Of a DNA stretch of 64,000 nt, positions 48,124 through 56,457 are shown in pieces. The stretch's first letter is position 1; the number at the start of each line of letters is the position of its first letter. Source of the stretch: CAUSKK01 sp963533935. Lineage in GTDB: Bacteria > Pseudomonadota > Gammaproteobacteria > Cardiobacteriales > Cardiobacteriaceae. The stretch lies in NCBI GenBank assembly GCA_963533935.1, contig CAUSQL010000002.1, forward strand, positions 26,145-90,144. Direction: 5' to 3'. A program made the position numbers and the translations under genes. The notes under the pieces were generated by a model, which did no database searches, had not been told where the DNA came from, and saw only the letters and a program-made list of their open reading frames with translations.

Positions 48124-48232
48124 AATTTACAAATGGAGGGGCGGTTCTTCGCTAGCGCTCAGTGCTGCGCTTAGGCTGTATGTATTTAAGGCTTTAATTA
48201 CATACAATCTAAGCGCCCCTACGTCGGTAAAT
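48124..48232. repeat. palindrome-family repeat, long form (insert in left arm)
   Basis: The left arm TTTACAAATGGAGGGGCG is followed by GTTCTTCGCTAGCGCTCAGT and GCTGCGCTTAGG-CTGTATGTA. The right arm TACATACAATCTAAGCGCCC then CTACGTCGGTAAAT is diverged. It lies just past the gdhA terminator. Confidence 0.85.
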
Positions 48233-48245
48233 TGATGGAGAACAC

Positions 48246-48287
48246 GAAGTACCTGAGCGCAGCGAAGAACATGAAGTACCTGAGCGC
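48246..48287. repeat. free-standing copies of the insert module
   Basis: GAAGTACCTGAGCGC occurs twice (48246-48260 and 48273-48287). The first is followed by AGCGAAGAAC, so CCTGAGCGCAGCGAAGAAC is identical to the insert of the 42361-42490 element. The module therefore exists outside palindrome arms. Confidence 0.75.
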
Positions 48288-48363
48288 CGCTCACCCTCCC
48301 CGGACTACTTAAATGCTTTGCCTATAGTTCTTTTACGGCATTAACTTCAGCAATCACCCAAAA

Positions 48364-48388
48364 GAAAAGCCACTCCAGGAGTGGCTTA
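48364..48388 (-). terminator. hairpin, probable minus-strand terminator
   Basis: AAGCCACT (48367-48374) pairs with AGTGGCTT (48380-48387) around CCAGG. Read on the minus strand, TTCTTTTGG follows. It lies beyond the palindrome downstream of the cytochrome gene. Confidence 0.55.
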
Positions 48389-48400
48389 GGTAGCTTTGGT

Positions 48401-48480
48401 TTTTACAAACGGACGGGCGCTTTAGTTGTATGTAATTAATGCCTTAAATACATACAGTTAAAGCGCCCGGGTGTTTGTAA
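48401..48480. repeat. palindrome-family repeat, short form
   Basis: Left arm TTTACAAACGGACGGGCGC then TTTAGTTGTATGTAAT; right arm ATACATACAGTTAAAGCGCC then CGGGTGTTTGTAA. Its right end lies 3 nt from the stop of the cytochrome c4 gene. Confidence 0.88.
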
Positions 48481-48482
48481 GA

Positions 48483-49142
48483 TTAATGCTGGAGGCCCTG
48501 AATGTAGAGCGACACCGCCTCAATCTGCTTCGGCGACATCTTCTTCGCAATGTCTTCCATCATCTGGTTGCTGTCGTTGGCCCGCTGACCGATTTTCTTC
48601 AAATCCGCGTCGCTGGCCTGCTCCTCAATGGTGGCCGAAGCCTTGAAGGCCTCCAGCTGCTTGCGGGTGTACTTGGCATGCTGGCCCGCCAGCGCCGGAA
48701 AGGCCGCCGGGGCAATGCCTTCGCCGGCCGGCCCGTGGCAGGCGGCACAGGCGGGAATGGCTGCCGCCATGTCGCCGCCCCGGTAGAGGCTTTCGCCCAG
48801 CTTCAGGGTTTCCGCATCGGCGCTGGTTTCACCCTTGGCCGGCGCTAGGCTTTCGTAGTAGGCGGCCAGATTTACTATGTCTTCGTCCTTCAGTGCCCCG
48901 GCCTGGGCCATCATGGAAGGGTCCAGCCGCGCCTTACTCTTGAAATCATGCAGCTGCTTGACGATGTACTTGGCCCCCTGGCCGGCCAGCGAGGGCCAGA
49001 TGGGGTTATTGCTCACGCCCTCTTTACCGTGGCAGCTGGCACAGACCTTGGCCTTTTCCGCCCCCTTGGCCACATCGCCCTGGGCCGCCGCCTCCAGGCC
49101 CAGCAGTAGCACCGCCAGTAGCCACACATTGCCTAGTTTCAT
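48483..49142 (-). CDS. diheme cytochrome c4
   Basis: A periplasmic electron carrier that passes electrons between the bc1 complex or quinol system and terminal oxidases or reductases. The 219 residues have a signal peptide (MKLGNVWLLAVLLLGLEAAAQ) and two homologous cytochrome c domains with Cys34-A-S-Cys37-His38 and Cys132-A-A-Cys135-His136. The segments PSLAGQGAKYIVKQLHDFKS and PALAGQHAKYTRKQLEAFKA are the typical c4 repeats. It is divergent from engB, which is the arrangement found in Pseudomonas and relatives. Supply of electrons to NirK is conceivable. Confidence 0.93.
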   Translation of the reverse strand: MKLGNVWLLAVLLLGLEAAAQGDVAKGAEKAKVCASCHGKEGVSNNPIWPSLAGQGAKYIVKQLHDFKSKARLDPSMMAQAGALKDEDIVNLAAYYESLAPAKGETSADAETLKLGESLYRGGDMAAAIPACAACHGPAGEGIAPAAFPALAGQHAKYTRKQLEAFKASATIEEQASDADLKKIGQRANDSNQMMEDIAKKMSPKQIEAVSLYIQGLQH

Positions 49143-49197
49143 GGTGTAAATCCTTATAATATTTGCGATTCTGAAAGTTAAATTTTACCGTAAAAAC

Positions 49198-49818
49198 ATG
49201 GTTAACCCATACCGCCAGGCCCAATTTGCCTTCTCCGCCAACCATCGCAAACAGCTGCCGCCGGAAGAAATTCGCGAGGTGGCCTTCGTCGGCCGTTCCA
49301 ACGCCGGCAAGTCCAGCGCCCTCAACGCTCTGACCGGCCAGAAAAATCTGGCCCGGGTGTCGAAAACCCCCGGCCGCACTCAGCTCATCAATTACTTCTC
49401 CCTGCCCAACGCCGGCCACTATCTGGTGGATTTACCCGGCTACGGCTACGCGGACGTGCCCGAAGCCATTCGCAGCCACTGGCAGAAATTGCTCGGTGAA
49501 TACCTGCTGGAACGGGAACAGCTGCACGGCGTGGTGCTGCTGATGGACATTCGCCACCCGCTGAAGGATTTAGACCGGCAAATGCTGGATTGCTGCGCCA
49601 GCCGCCAGCTGCAAACGCTCATTCTGCTGACCAAATGCGATAAGTTCAGCGCCAGCCAGCAGCAGCAACAGCTGCGCCGGGTGGCCAGCGAGCTGACCGC
49701 CAGCTACGCGGGCCAGGCGGACATTAGCCTGCAGCTCTTTTCCAGCCTGAAGAAGACCGGCCTGGAGGCGCTGGTGCAGTGGCTGAACGAATGCTACGGC
49801 GGCGCCAACGATGCTTAG
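49198..49818 (+). CDS. engB: ribosome biogenesis GTPase EngB/YsxC
   Basis: An essential GTPase for 50S assembly, also called YihA. The 206 residues carry G1 GRSNAGKS (32-39), the switch region KTPGRTQLINYF, G3 in LVDLPGYGYADV and G4 LLTKCDK. The ATG overlaps nothing upstream; the promoter is shared divergently with the cytochrome c4 gene in a 55-base gap. The stop overlaps the start of the tauE-like gene by eight bases. Confidence 0.95.
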   Translation: MVNPYRQAQFAFSANHRKQLPPEEIREVAFVGRSNAGKSSALNALTGQKNLARVSKTPGRTQLINYFSLPNAGHYLVDLPGYGYADVPEAIRSHWQKLLGEYLLEREQLHGVVLLMDIRHPLKDLDRQMLDCCASRQLQTLILLTKCDKFSASQQQQQLRRVASELTASYAGQADISLQLFSSLKKTGLEALVQWLNECYGGANDA

Positions 49819-50566
49819 CCTGGAAGCCCTAATCCTGCTGCCGCTGGTGGCCCTGCTGGCCGGCTTCATCGACACCCTGGCCGGCGGCGGCGGCCTGCTC
49901 ACCGTGCCCGCCCTAACTTTGGCCGGCCTGAATCCGGCCCTGGCCCTGGGCACCAATAAGCTGCAATCCAGCTGCGGCACCCTGACGGCGACCCTTAGTT
50001 TTATGCGGGCCGGCCGCATTCGCAGCGCCGTCCTCGGTGAAGCGCTACTGTCCTGCGGCCTCGGCGCGGCGCTGGGGGCGGCCACGGCCATGCTGCTGCC
50101 GGCGGGCTGGCTGCAATTAATCATTCCCCTGCTACTGCTGGCCATTGGCCTGATTCTGCTGGCCCTGCCACGGCTCGGCGAGGTGGTTAAGCCACCGCGC
50201 CTGTCCCGCCGCGCCTTTCTCCTCGGCGTGGCGCTGCCGCTGGGCTTCTACGACGGCTTTCTCGGCCCGGGCACCGGCAGTTTTCTGCTGCTGACGCTGG
50301 TGCTACTCCAGGGCTACAGCCTGCAACAGGCCACCATGGAGGCGAAAACCTACAATCTGCTGACCAATCTGGTGGCGCTGCTGCTGTTTGCCAGCTCGGG
50401 CCAGGTGCTGTGGAGCGTCGGCCTGCTGATGGGCCTGGGGCAAATGGTTGGGGCGCGGCTGGCGGCGCGGCTGGTATTGCTGAAGGGCAATCGGCTCATT
50501 CGCCCGGTGGCCATTGGCGTATCCATGGTAATGAGCCTGCTGCTGATGTACCGCTACTGGTTTTAG
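49811..50566 (+). CDS. TauE/SafE-family membrane permease
   Basis: The family exports sulfite, sulfoacetate or similar anions. The 251 residues are almost all hydrophobic, with eight or so membrane helices. Repeated motifs typical of the family are LAGFIDTLAGGGGLLTVPAL in the first half and LGFYDGFLGPGTGSFLLLTL in the second. TNKLQSSCGT and EAKTYNLLTNLVAL are the paired inner motifs. The substrate is unknown. Translational coupling with engB (eight-base overlap) is seen in relatives too. Confidence 0.88.
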   Translation: MLSLEALILLPLVALLAGFIDTLAGGGGLLTVPALTLAGLNPALALGTNKLQSSCGTLTATLSFMRAGRIRSAVLGEALLSCGLGAALGAATAMLLPAGWLQLIIPLLLLAIGLILLALPRLGEVVKPPRLSRRAFLLGVALPLGFYDGFLGPGTGSFLLLTLVLLQGYSLQQATMEAKTYNLLTNLVALLLFASSGQVLWSVGLLMGLGQMVGARLAARLVLLKGNRLIRPVAIGVSMVMSLLLMYRYWF

Positions 50567-50569
50567 GCT

Positions 50570-50683
50570 TTTACCAACGGATGGGCGGTTCTTCACTGCG
50601 TTCAGGCGCCCTTCGGGCGCTTCCCTTGTATGTTTAATAATGCTTTTAAACATACAAGAGAAGCGCCCGTACGTTTGTATAAA
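50570..50683. repeat. palindrome-family repeat, long form (insert in left arm)
   Basis: The left arm TTTTACCAACGGATGGGCG carries the GTTCTTCACTGCGTTCAGG module plus CGCCCTTCGGGCG before CTTCCCTTGTATGTT. The right arm AACATACAAGAGAAGCGCCC then GTACGTTTGTATAAA is plain. It starts 4 nt after the tauE-like stop and ends 13 nt before the facing DUF971 stop, serving both genes. Confidence 0.9.
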
Positions 50684-50695
50684 TCCCCCTTCGGC

Positions 50696-51049
50696 CTATT
50701 TCCGTTCCCGGCTCTTGCCCAGCCGTTCCAGGGCCGCCAGGTACTGTTCCCAGTATTTATCCCGGTTCTGGCCCAGGTCCGCCAGCACCTCCCAGCTGTA
50801 GATGCCGCTGGAATGGCCGTCGCTGAAGACCAGCTGCACGGCGTAGTTGCCGACGGCCTTAATCTTATAAATGCTCACCGCTGCCTTGCCGCTGACAATC
50901 TGCCACTGGCCGCCGTGGCCGCGAATGTCCGCCGACGGCGAGCACACCCGCAGCAGTTCCGCCGGCAGCGCATAGCTGGCCTCGGGAAATACCACCGTGA
51001 GGGTCTTGCGGTCGCCGCTGACGCGCAGTTCTAAAGGTTCTACAGCCAC
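50696..51049 (-). CDS. DUF971-family protein
   Basis: The family equals the small N-terminal domain of gamma-butyrobetaine hydroxylase; stand-alone members are found near iron-sulfur or envelope genes, with unknown function. The 117 residues show LELRVSGDRKTLTVVFPEAS, ALPAELLRVCSPSAD and the conserved end SDGHSSGIYSWEVLADLG. No His ligands of the zinc-binding version are obvious. It overlaps the HAD-hydrolase gene by ten bases and closes a six-gene unit. Confidence 0.85.
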   Translation of the reverse strand: MAVEPLELRVSGDRKTLTVVFPEASYALPAELLRVCSPSADIRGHGGQWQIVSGKAAVSIYKIKAVGNYAVQLVFSDGHSSGIYSWEVLADLGQNRDKYWEQYLAALERLGKSRERK

Positions 51050-51672
51050 TGCGCCACCTCGGCCAGGCTCCTGATGTTTATGGCCCCGGCCAGCGGCGCC
51101 GGGTTGTAGAACAGCACCGTGGCCCCGGCCGCCAGCGCCGCCCGGGCGCCGATGTGGCTGTCTTCCACCACCAGCAGCTCCGCCGGCGACACCGCCAATT
51201 GCTCCGCCGCCAGCCGGTAGGGTTCCGCCGCCGGCTTCGGTTCCCGCACCATTTCTACAGTTATCACCGCATCGAAGCAGGCCAGCAGCTCCGGCGCGGC
51301 GCAGTGGGCAAAATTGTGTTCCAGATTGGGGCGGCTGTCGGAGGTTACCAGGGCCAGCGGATAGGCCAAGGCCTTGATTTTCCTAATTAATTCCGGCGCC
51401 CCAGCGATGAAGGGCACGCCGCGGGCCAGCAGCTGGAAGTAGCGCGAGAAAGTGCGTTCTTCCAGCTCAACCATGTTTAATTGCGGGTAGTGGCGGCCGA
51501 GCAGCCTAAAGGTGTCCACCGTGGCCAGGCCGATGATGGCTTCCAGAATTTCCTGATTAAGGGTCTGGCCGACGGCGGCGAAGGTTTCCACCAGGGCGCG
51601 GCGGAAATTGGCCTCGCTGTCAAAAATAGTGCCGTCCTTGTCCAGGGCCACGGCGCGAAATTTTCCGTTCAT
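51040..51672 (-). CDS. HAD-family hydrolase, phosphoglycolate phosphatase-like
   Basis: The 210 residues have the four HAD motifs: DKDGTIFDSE (motif I, nucleophile Asp), LVTSDSR (motif II), KPAAEPYRLA (motif III Lys) and VVEDSHIGARAALAAGA (motif IV). The cap domain is of the helical C1 type (residues 20-85). This suits small phosphomonoesters such as phosphoglycolate or sugar phosphates, but the substrate is undetermined. It overlaps murB by four bases (ATGA). Confidence 0.85.
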   Translation of the reverse strand: MNGKFRAVALDKDGTIFDSEANFRRALVETFAAVGQTLNQEILEAIIGLATVDTFRLLGRHYPQLNMVELEERTFSRYFQLLARGVPFIAGAPELIRKIKALAYPLALVTSDSRPNLEHNFAHCAAPELLACFDAVITVEMVREPKPAAEPYRLAAEQLAVSPAELLVVEDSHIGARAALAAGATVLFYNPAPLAGAINIRSLAEVAQWL

Positions 51673-52637
51673 TGCAGCACCGTCGGTTCAATGGTCAGGG
51701 TCAGGCCGAAGCGCTCCTTCACGTCCCGCTGCACCTCGTGGGCGAAGGCGAGAATTTCCTCGCCGCTGCCGCCCTGGTTGGTTAAAACCAGCGCGTGCTT
51801 GGCCGACATGCCCACCTTGCCCAGCCGCAAACCCCTAAAGCCGCAGCGCTCGATGAGCCAGCCGCTGGGGATTTTGCCGCGGCCGTTCTGCAGGAAGTAG
51901 GGCATGTCCGGCTCCCGTTTGTGCAATTCCGCCAGCTGGCTTGGCGTTACCACCACGTTGTGGAAGAAGCTGCCGGCGTTGGGCTCCTGCTCCGGTGCCG
52001 GCAGCCGTTCGGCGCGGCGCGCCAGGATTTCATGCATGAATTGGGCGGGGGTGGTCGCCGCACTGTAGGCCAAATCGCCGTAGTCCCGCTGTAATTCCCC
52101 CTGTTTTTGCAGGACGAACTCCACGGTAACGATGAGCCAGTGGGGATTCTCCTTAAAGATGGAATGGCGGTAGCTGAATTTACATTCCGGCGCCCGCAAC
52201 CAAAAAAACCGCCGTTCCCGGCGGTCGAAGACCTCCAGCTGGCTGATGGCACTGGCCACCTCCACCCCGTAGGCGCCGATGTTCTGCACCGGCGCCGCAC
52301 CCACCGTGCCGTAAATGCCGGCGAGGTTTTCCAGGCCGTAGAAATCCTGTTCGCAGCAGAATTCCACCAGCTTCTGCCAGTTGGTGCCGCCGCTGGCGCG
52401 CACGTACACCTGATTGCCCTGCTCCCGGTCCAGGGCAATGGCGCTGTAATGCCACTTCACCAGCCGCCGCTTCACCTCCCCCATGCAGATGACGTTGGAA
52501 CCGCCGCCGAGAATTAAATCCTCCTCCTCGAGGCCGTAGAGGGCCTTGCGGCTTTCCAGCAGGCACAGCTCCCGGCCGATGGCCGGGCTTTGCAGCGTGT
52601 GCCAGGGCTGTAAATCCACCCAATTTAAGGTTCTCAT
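51669..52637 (-). CDS. murB: UDP-N-acetylenolpyruvoylglucosamine reductase
   Basis: MurB makes UDP-MurNAc in peptidoglycan synthesis. The 322 residues follow the E. coli-type (type I) layout: FAD-binding LILGGGSNVI, the GIYGTVGAAPVQNIGAYGVE motif with the conserved Arg/Tyr environment, and the proton donor in GSFFHNVVVTPSQ. The end contains KVGMSAKHALVLTNQGGSG, where usually FVVSP or similar is found. It sits between pilR and the HAD gene; ATG overlaps the pilR stop by four bases. Confidence 0.94.
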   Translation of the reverse strand: MRTLNWVDLQPWHTLQSPAIGRELCLLESRKALYGLEEEDLILGGGSNVICMGEVKRRLVKWHYSAIALDREQGNQVYVRASGGTNWQKLVEFCCEQDFYGLENLAGIYGTVGAAPVQNIGAYGVEVASAISQLEVFDRRERRFFWLRAPECKFSYRHSIFKENPHWLIVTVEFVLQKQGELQRDYGDLAYSAATTPAQFMHEILARRAERLPAPEQEPNAGSFFHNVVVTPSQLAELHKREPDMPYFLQNGRGKIPSGWLIERCGFRGLRLGKVGMSAKHALVLTNQGGSGEEILAFAHEVQRDVKERFGLTLTIEPTVLQ

Positions 52638-54010
52638 AGGCCCAGCTTGTCCATTTTGTGGCGCAGGGCCCAGCCGGTTAGGCCCAGCTGCCGCGCCGCC
52701 CGCTCCACGTCGTAGCCGTTATTCTTCAGCGTATCCATGAGCAGCTGCTTTTCCATGTTCAGCATGTACTCGTCTAAAACCATTTCCCCGCCGGGGCCGC
52801 TGTCGCTGGCCGGCGCCTCCCGGCTGGCCGTAACCACCACCTGAATGTCGTCGGGGCCGATGACCGCACTATCGGTGAAGGTTAGAGCCCGCTCGAGAAT
52901 GTTCTCCAGCTCGCGCACGTTGCCCGGGAAGGGGTAGGCGATGAGCTTCTGCAGCGCCTCCGGCGACAGCCGGGCGTCCGGGTAGGGGGAATTCTTCGCC
53001 AGATTGGCCAACAGGTACTCGGCCAGCTGGGGAATGTCCTCGGTGCGGTCGCGCAGGGACGGCAGGGTCAGATTGATGACGTTGAGCCGGTAATACAAAT
53101 CCTCGCGGAAGCTGCCCCGCTGCACGCACTCGGCCAGATTCTTATGGGTGGCGGAAATAATGCGCACGTCCACCGCCTCTTCCCGGTCGCCGCCGATGGG
53201 CCGCACCGCCCGCTCCTGAATAGCCCGCAGCAATTTCACCTGCATGGCCAGCGGCAGGTCCGCCACCTCGTCGAGGAACAGGGTGCCGCCGTTGGCCGAG
53301 ACGAACAGGCCCTTCTGGTCGTTGTTGGCGCCGGTGAAGGCGCCCTTCTTGTAGCCGAAGAATTCACTTTCCACCAGGGTTTCGGGAATGGCGCCGCAGT
53401 TCACCGCAATGAAGGGGGCGCCGGCGCGGGCGCTCTGGTAGTGAATGGAGCGGGCCGCCACCTCCTTACCGGTGCCAGATTCGCCGTGGATAAACACCGG
53501 CGCCTGGGATTTGGCAATGCGCACAATCATATTGCGCAGGGCCTCCATGGGCGCCGAATCGCCGATGATTTGGTACTTGCTGCCGCCGCTGGCCTTGGTG
53601 CTGCTCCGGGCCGGTGCTGCCTTGGCCGGGGCGCTTTCCGCCTCGCCGCCCTGATTATTCAATGCGTTCTTACAGATGGCGCGCAGCTGCTTCAGGTCGA
53701 AGGGCTTCTGAATGAAGTCGAAGGCACCGAGGCGCAGGGCACGCACCGCCATGTCCATATTGCCGTGGGCGGTCATCAGGCACACCGGCGTGTTCACGTA
53801 GTGCTTCTGAATGTGGGCCAGCAGGTCGATGCCGTCGCCGTCGGGCAGGCGAATGTCCGTAATCACCAGGTCATAGTGGTTTTCCTTCAATTTCTTAATG
53901 GCCGCCTTGGCGGTGTAGACGCTGTCGCATTCAAAGCCTACGCCGCGAATGCCCATCTCCACTAGTTCGCAAATGTCCTGTTCGTCGTCGATAACTAAAG
54001 CCTTAACCAT
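52634..54010 (-). CDS. pilR: sigma-54-dependent response regulator PilR
   Basis: PilR activates sigma-54 transcription of type IV pilin genes when phosphorylated by PilS. The 458 residues comprise a receiver domain (Asp52 in VITDIRLPDGDG), a Pro/Ala/Ser linker, the AAA+ domain with HGESGTGKEV, the sigma-54 contact loop GAFTGANNDQKG and LFLDEVADLPLAMQ, and a Fis-type helix-turn-helix at the end (NNGYDVERAARQLGLTGWAL). Pairing with a six-helix kinase identifies PilSR rather than NtrBC. It overlaps murB and lies nine bases after pilS. Confidence 0.9.
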   Translation of the reverse strand: MVKALVIDDEQDICELVEMGIRGVGFECDSVYTAKAAIKKLKENHYDLVITDIRLPDGDGIDLLAHIQKHYVNTPVCLMTAHGNMDMAVRALRLGAFDFIQKPFDLKQLRAICKNALNNQGGEAESAPAKAAPARSSTKASGGSKYQIIGDSAPMEALRNMIVRIAKSQAPVFIHGESGTGKEVAARSIHYQSARAGAPFIAVNCGAIPETLVESEFFGYKKGAFTGANNDQKGLFVSANGGTLFLDEVADLPLAMQVKLLRAIQERAVRPIGGDREEAVDVRIISATHKNLAECVQRGSFREDLYYRLNVINLTLPSLRDRTEDIPQLAEYLLANLAKNSPYPDARLSPEALQKLIAYPFPGNVRELENILERALTFTDSAVIGPDDIQVVVTASREAPASDSGPGGEMVLDEYMLNMEKQLLMDTLKNNGYDVERAARQLGLTGWALRHKMDKLGL

Positions 54011-54019
54011 AAAAATTCC

Positions 54020-55693
54020 TCATAGTTTTTCTTCCTCTAAATAACACTCCATGGCCACCCGGAAGCAGGCCCCCTGGGGCTGGCGAATGTAGGAAATTTG
54101 CCCCTGGTTGGACAGGCAGATTTCCCGCACCAGGTATAGGCCCAGCCCCGGGCTGCCCTTGCTGGAATAGAAGGGTTCAAAAATCCGCTCCTCGTCGCTG
54201 GCCGCCACCCCCTGGCCATTGTCCATGACGTCCAGATACAGGGTGCGCTCGCCCAGGCCGCGGCTGGTGCGTATGGTGATGATGGGGTCGGGGCGGCCGC
54301 AGTGCTTCACGCTGTTAATCAGCAGGTTATCTATGACCTGGCGCAGGTGGTTCGGGTCAAAGTAAACCGCATAGTGGTCGCTCTCCTCAATGTTCAGGCG
54401 AATGTAAATGTTAGCCAGCTCCGCATTCATGCGCGTTTCCTCCACCACCTCGCGGATAAAGCCGTTGAGCTTCACCAGCTGCTTCTGGGTGGCGCGGCTG
54501 CTGAATATGTTCAAAATATCGTTAATAATCAAGGAGATGCGCTTGCTGTTGCGGTAAATCTTCTCGCCGAGGCTGTGGCACTCGTTTAGGCTTTCGCTCT
54601 CCAGAATGAACTGGGCGCTGCCGGACACCGAGGCCAGCGGATTCTTCACCTCGTGGGCGATGGCCGAGCAGAGGCGGCTGTAAGAATCCAGCCGGTTCTC
54701 GCGAATCTTATTGCGGTTCTCCAGAATATTTTCCAACTGCACCAGCACCTTATCCTCGTCCAGATGGTTGAATTGCACGCTGTAGCCCTGGCCGCCGATT
54801 TCCAGCGGCTGCTCGTTGTGCAGGCGCATTTCCTTCCACTTGCCGAAGCGCTTGGCCAACGGTAGGGACAGGCGGCCCAGCCGGTTGTCGTGCTCGTAGC
54901 TGTCCGTGGCCAGGAGAATGTTCGCCTGGCGATTCATCATGAGTATGCGCCCCTCCTCCAGGTCCACCACCAGCAGCGCTAAACTGATGTGGTCGATGAT
55001 GGCGTTGTTCAGCGCCTGCAGGTGCTCGGCGCGGATACTGCTAAGGCGCGCTGACCGCTCACTTTCGCGGGTTTGGTTGATGAGCCGGGATATCATGCCG
55101 ATGATTACCCCGCCGCTAAGTCCTATCAGCAGCACCTCAAAGATGCTGCCGTATTTGGCGGTAATGGTGTTTAGCAGGCCGTTCTTGTACTTAATCAGAT
55201 AGACGTAATCAAAGTAAATGTCCACGAAGTAGGTGGTAATCAGCATGATGCCCATGAAAAACCCCACCACCACGCCCTCATTGTGGCTGGTGGTGAGCAC
55301 CGTCAGCATGGTGGTGCTGAACAGGAAAATGGCCAGCAGGTTCCAGGTTTCAATGCGGGTCAGCAGCACGCCCAGGGCCGCCACAAATACCAGGTCGAAG
55401 AGGGCGTTGCCGAGAATCAGGCCGCGGCTCTTGGGATAAATCGCCGACAGCAGGCTGTAGAGCAGCAGGCTGGCGGCGTACATGGTGGCAATGATGAAGA
55501 ACACCCGCTTGCTTTCCTGGTGGCGCCAGATGTTAATTTCGTCGGCCAGGCCCAGCAGGGAACTGACCAGCACCAGAGCGAAGATGAAGCGAATGCCGTT
55601 GAAAATCCGCATGAGCCGCATGCGGTAGGCAAGCTCTGCCAGTGGGTTTTCGAGAATATGATTCCGGTCTTTTTTAGTAAGCAAATTAAACAT
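54020..55693 (-). CDS. pilS: sensor histidine kinase PilS
   Basis: PilS senses pilin abundance in the membrane and controls PilR. The 557 residues have about six membrane helices in the first 210 (for example FIFALVLVSSLLGLADEINI and GLILGNALFDLVFVAALGVL), a PAS-like segment (260-340), the phosphoacceptor H-box CSAIAHEVKNPLASVSGSAQ, the N-box LINSVKHCG and the G boxes DVMDNGQGVA and GSPGLGLYL. The ATG overlaps the end of rsmE by eight bases, so expression is tied to rsmE transcription. Confidence 0.88.
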   Translation of the reverse strand: MFNLLTKKDRNHILENPLAELAYRMRLMRIFNGIRFIFALVLVSSLLGLADEINIWRHQESKRVFFIIATMYAASLLLYSLLSAIYPKSRGLILGNALFDLVFVAALGVLLTRIETWNLLAIFLFSTTMLTVLTTSHNEGVVVGFFMGIMLITTYFVDIYFDYVYLIKYKNGLLNTITAKYGSIFEVLLIGLSGGVIIGMISRLINQTRESERSARLSSIRAEHLQALNNAIIDHISLALLVVDLEEGRILMMNRQANILLATDSYEHDNRLGRLSLPLAKRFGKWKEMRLHNEQPLEIGGQGYSVQFNHLDEDKVLVQLENILENRNKIRENRLDSYSRLCSAIAHEVKNPLASVSGSAQFILESESLNECHSLGEKIYRNSKRISLIINDILNIFSSRATQKQLVKLNGFIREVVEETRMNAELANIYIRLNIEESDHYAVYFDPNHLRQVIDNLLINSVKHCGRPDPIITIRTSRGLGERTLYLDVMDNGQGVAASDEERIFEPFYSSKGSPGLGLYLVREICLSNQGQISYIRQPQGACFRVAMECYLEEEKL

Positions 55694-56387
55694 GTAAATC
55701 CCCTTGGAGCATCTGGGCCTGGGCCAGGGCCACCGTCGCCGCCGTATCCGCCCGCAGTATGCGCGGGCCCAGCCGCCGGCTGTGCCAGCCCAAGTCCATG
55801 GCCCGGGCCACTTCTTCCTCGCTAAAACCGCCCTCGGGGCCGATGGCCAGGGCCCGAATGGGGGCCGTGGCCGCTCCGCTATTGGGGTGGTGGGGCGAAA
55901 AAATCCAGCCGGGCGCCCACTGGGCCAGGGCCGCTTCCAGTGCCGTAAGCTCCATCAGCTCCGGCACCACGGCCCGGCCACACTGCATGGCGCTGGCAAT
56001 AAGAATGCCACGGCAGCGTTCTTCCTTTAGGCCCTTGGCCTCGCTGCGGCGGGCCAGCACCGGCACGATGCGCTTAACGCCCAGCTCGACGGCCTTTTGT
56101 AGGGCCCGCTCGAAGGCCTCGCCCTTAATTAGGGCCAGCAGCAGGGTCAGCGCCAGCGGGCTTTCGTTGTGGGGATTTTCCTGGCCATTGATGCGAATGC
56201 GGCTGCTCCGCCCGTCCAGGGCGAGGATTTGCCCCTGGTAATTGAAGCCGTCGCCGTTGAAGAGCTGAATTTCCGCCCCGGGCCGCAGCCGCAGCACCTT
56301 GGCCAGATGGTGATGGTTGGGGCCGGTCAGGCTAATTTCTTCGCCCACCGTTAGGCTTTGCTCCAGGTGAAATCGCAGGCTTCGCAT
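55686..56387 (-). CDS. rsmE: 16S rRNA (uracil-1498-N3)-methyltransferase
   Basis: RsmE methylates U1498. The 233 residues contain a PUA-like N-domain (LRFHLEQSLTVGEEISLTGP) and the SPOUT knot with LGVKRIVPVLARRSEAKGL, ERCRGILIASAMQCGRAVVP, IGPEGGFSEEEVARAMDLGW and the final LGPRILRADTAATVALAQAQ. It is the first gene of the minus-strand operon with pilS-pilR-murB-HAD-DUF971. The 70-base gap to divergent xth must hold both promoters. Confidence 0.94.
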   Translation of the reverse strand: MRSLRFHLEQSLTVGEEISLTGPNHHHLAKVLRLRPGAEIQLFNGDGFNYQGQILALDGRSSRIRINGQENPHNESPLALTLLLALIKGEAFERALQKAVELGVKRIVPVLARRSEAKGLKEERCRGILIASAMQCGRAVVPELMELTALEAALAQWAPGWIFSPHHPNSGAATAPIRALAIGPEGGFSEEEVARAMDLGWHSRRLGPRILRADTAATVALAQAQMLQGDLHV

Positions 56388-56457
56388 AGGGTTCGCTAAA
56401 ATCGCTCATTTTAATGCAGTCGCCCCGTCGCGGACGCGGGCAATTAAAGGATTTTTC

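Noticed and set aside
48019..48480. hidden gene in the gap after gdhA
   Set aside because: Only the duplicated gdhA end, a terminator, two palindromes and module copies were found; no credible frame.
53144..53965. 273-residue frame opposite pilR
   Set aside because: It is a shadow of a clear PilR protein; composition is His/Gly/Ala-rich and without domain features.
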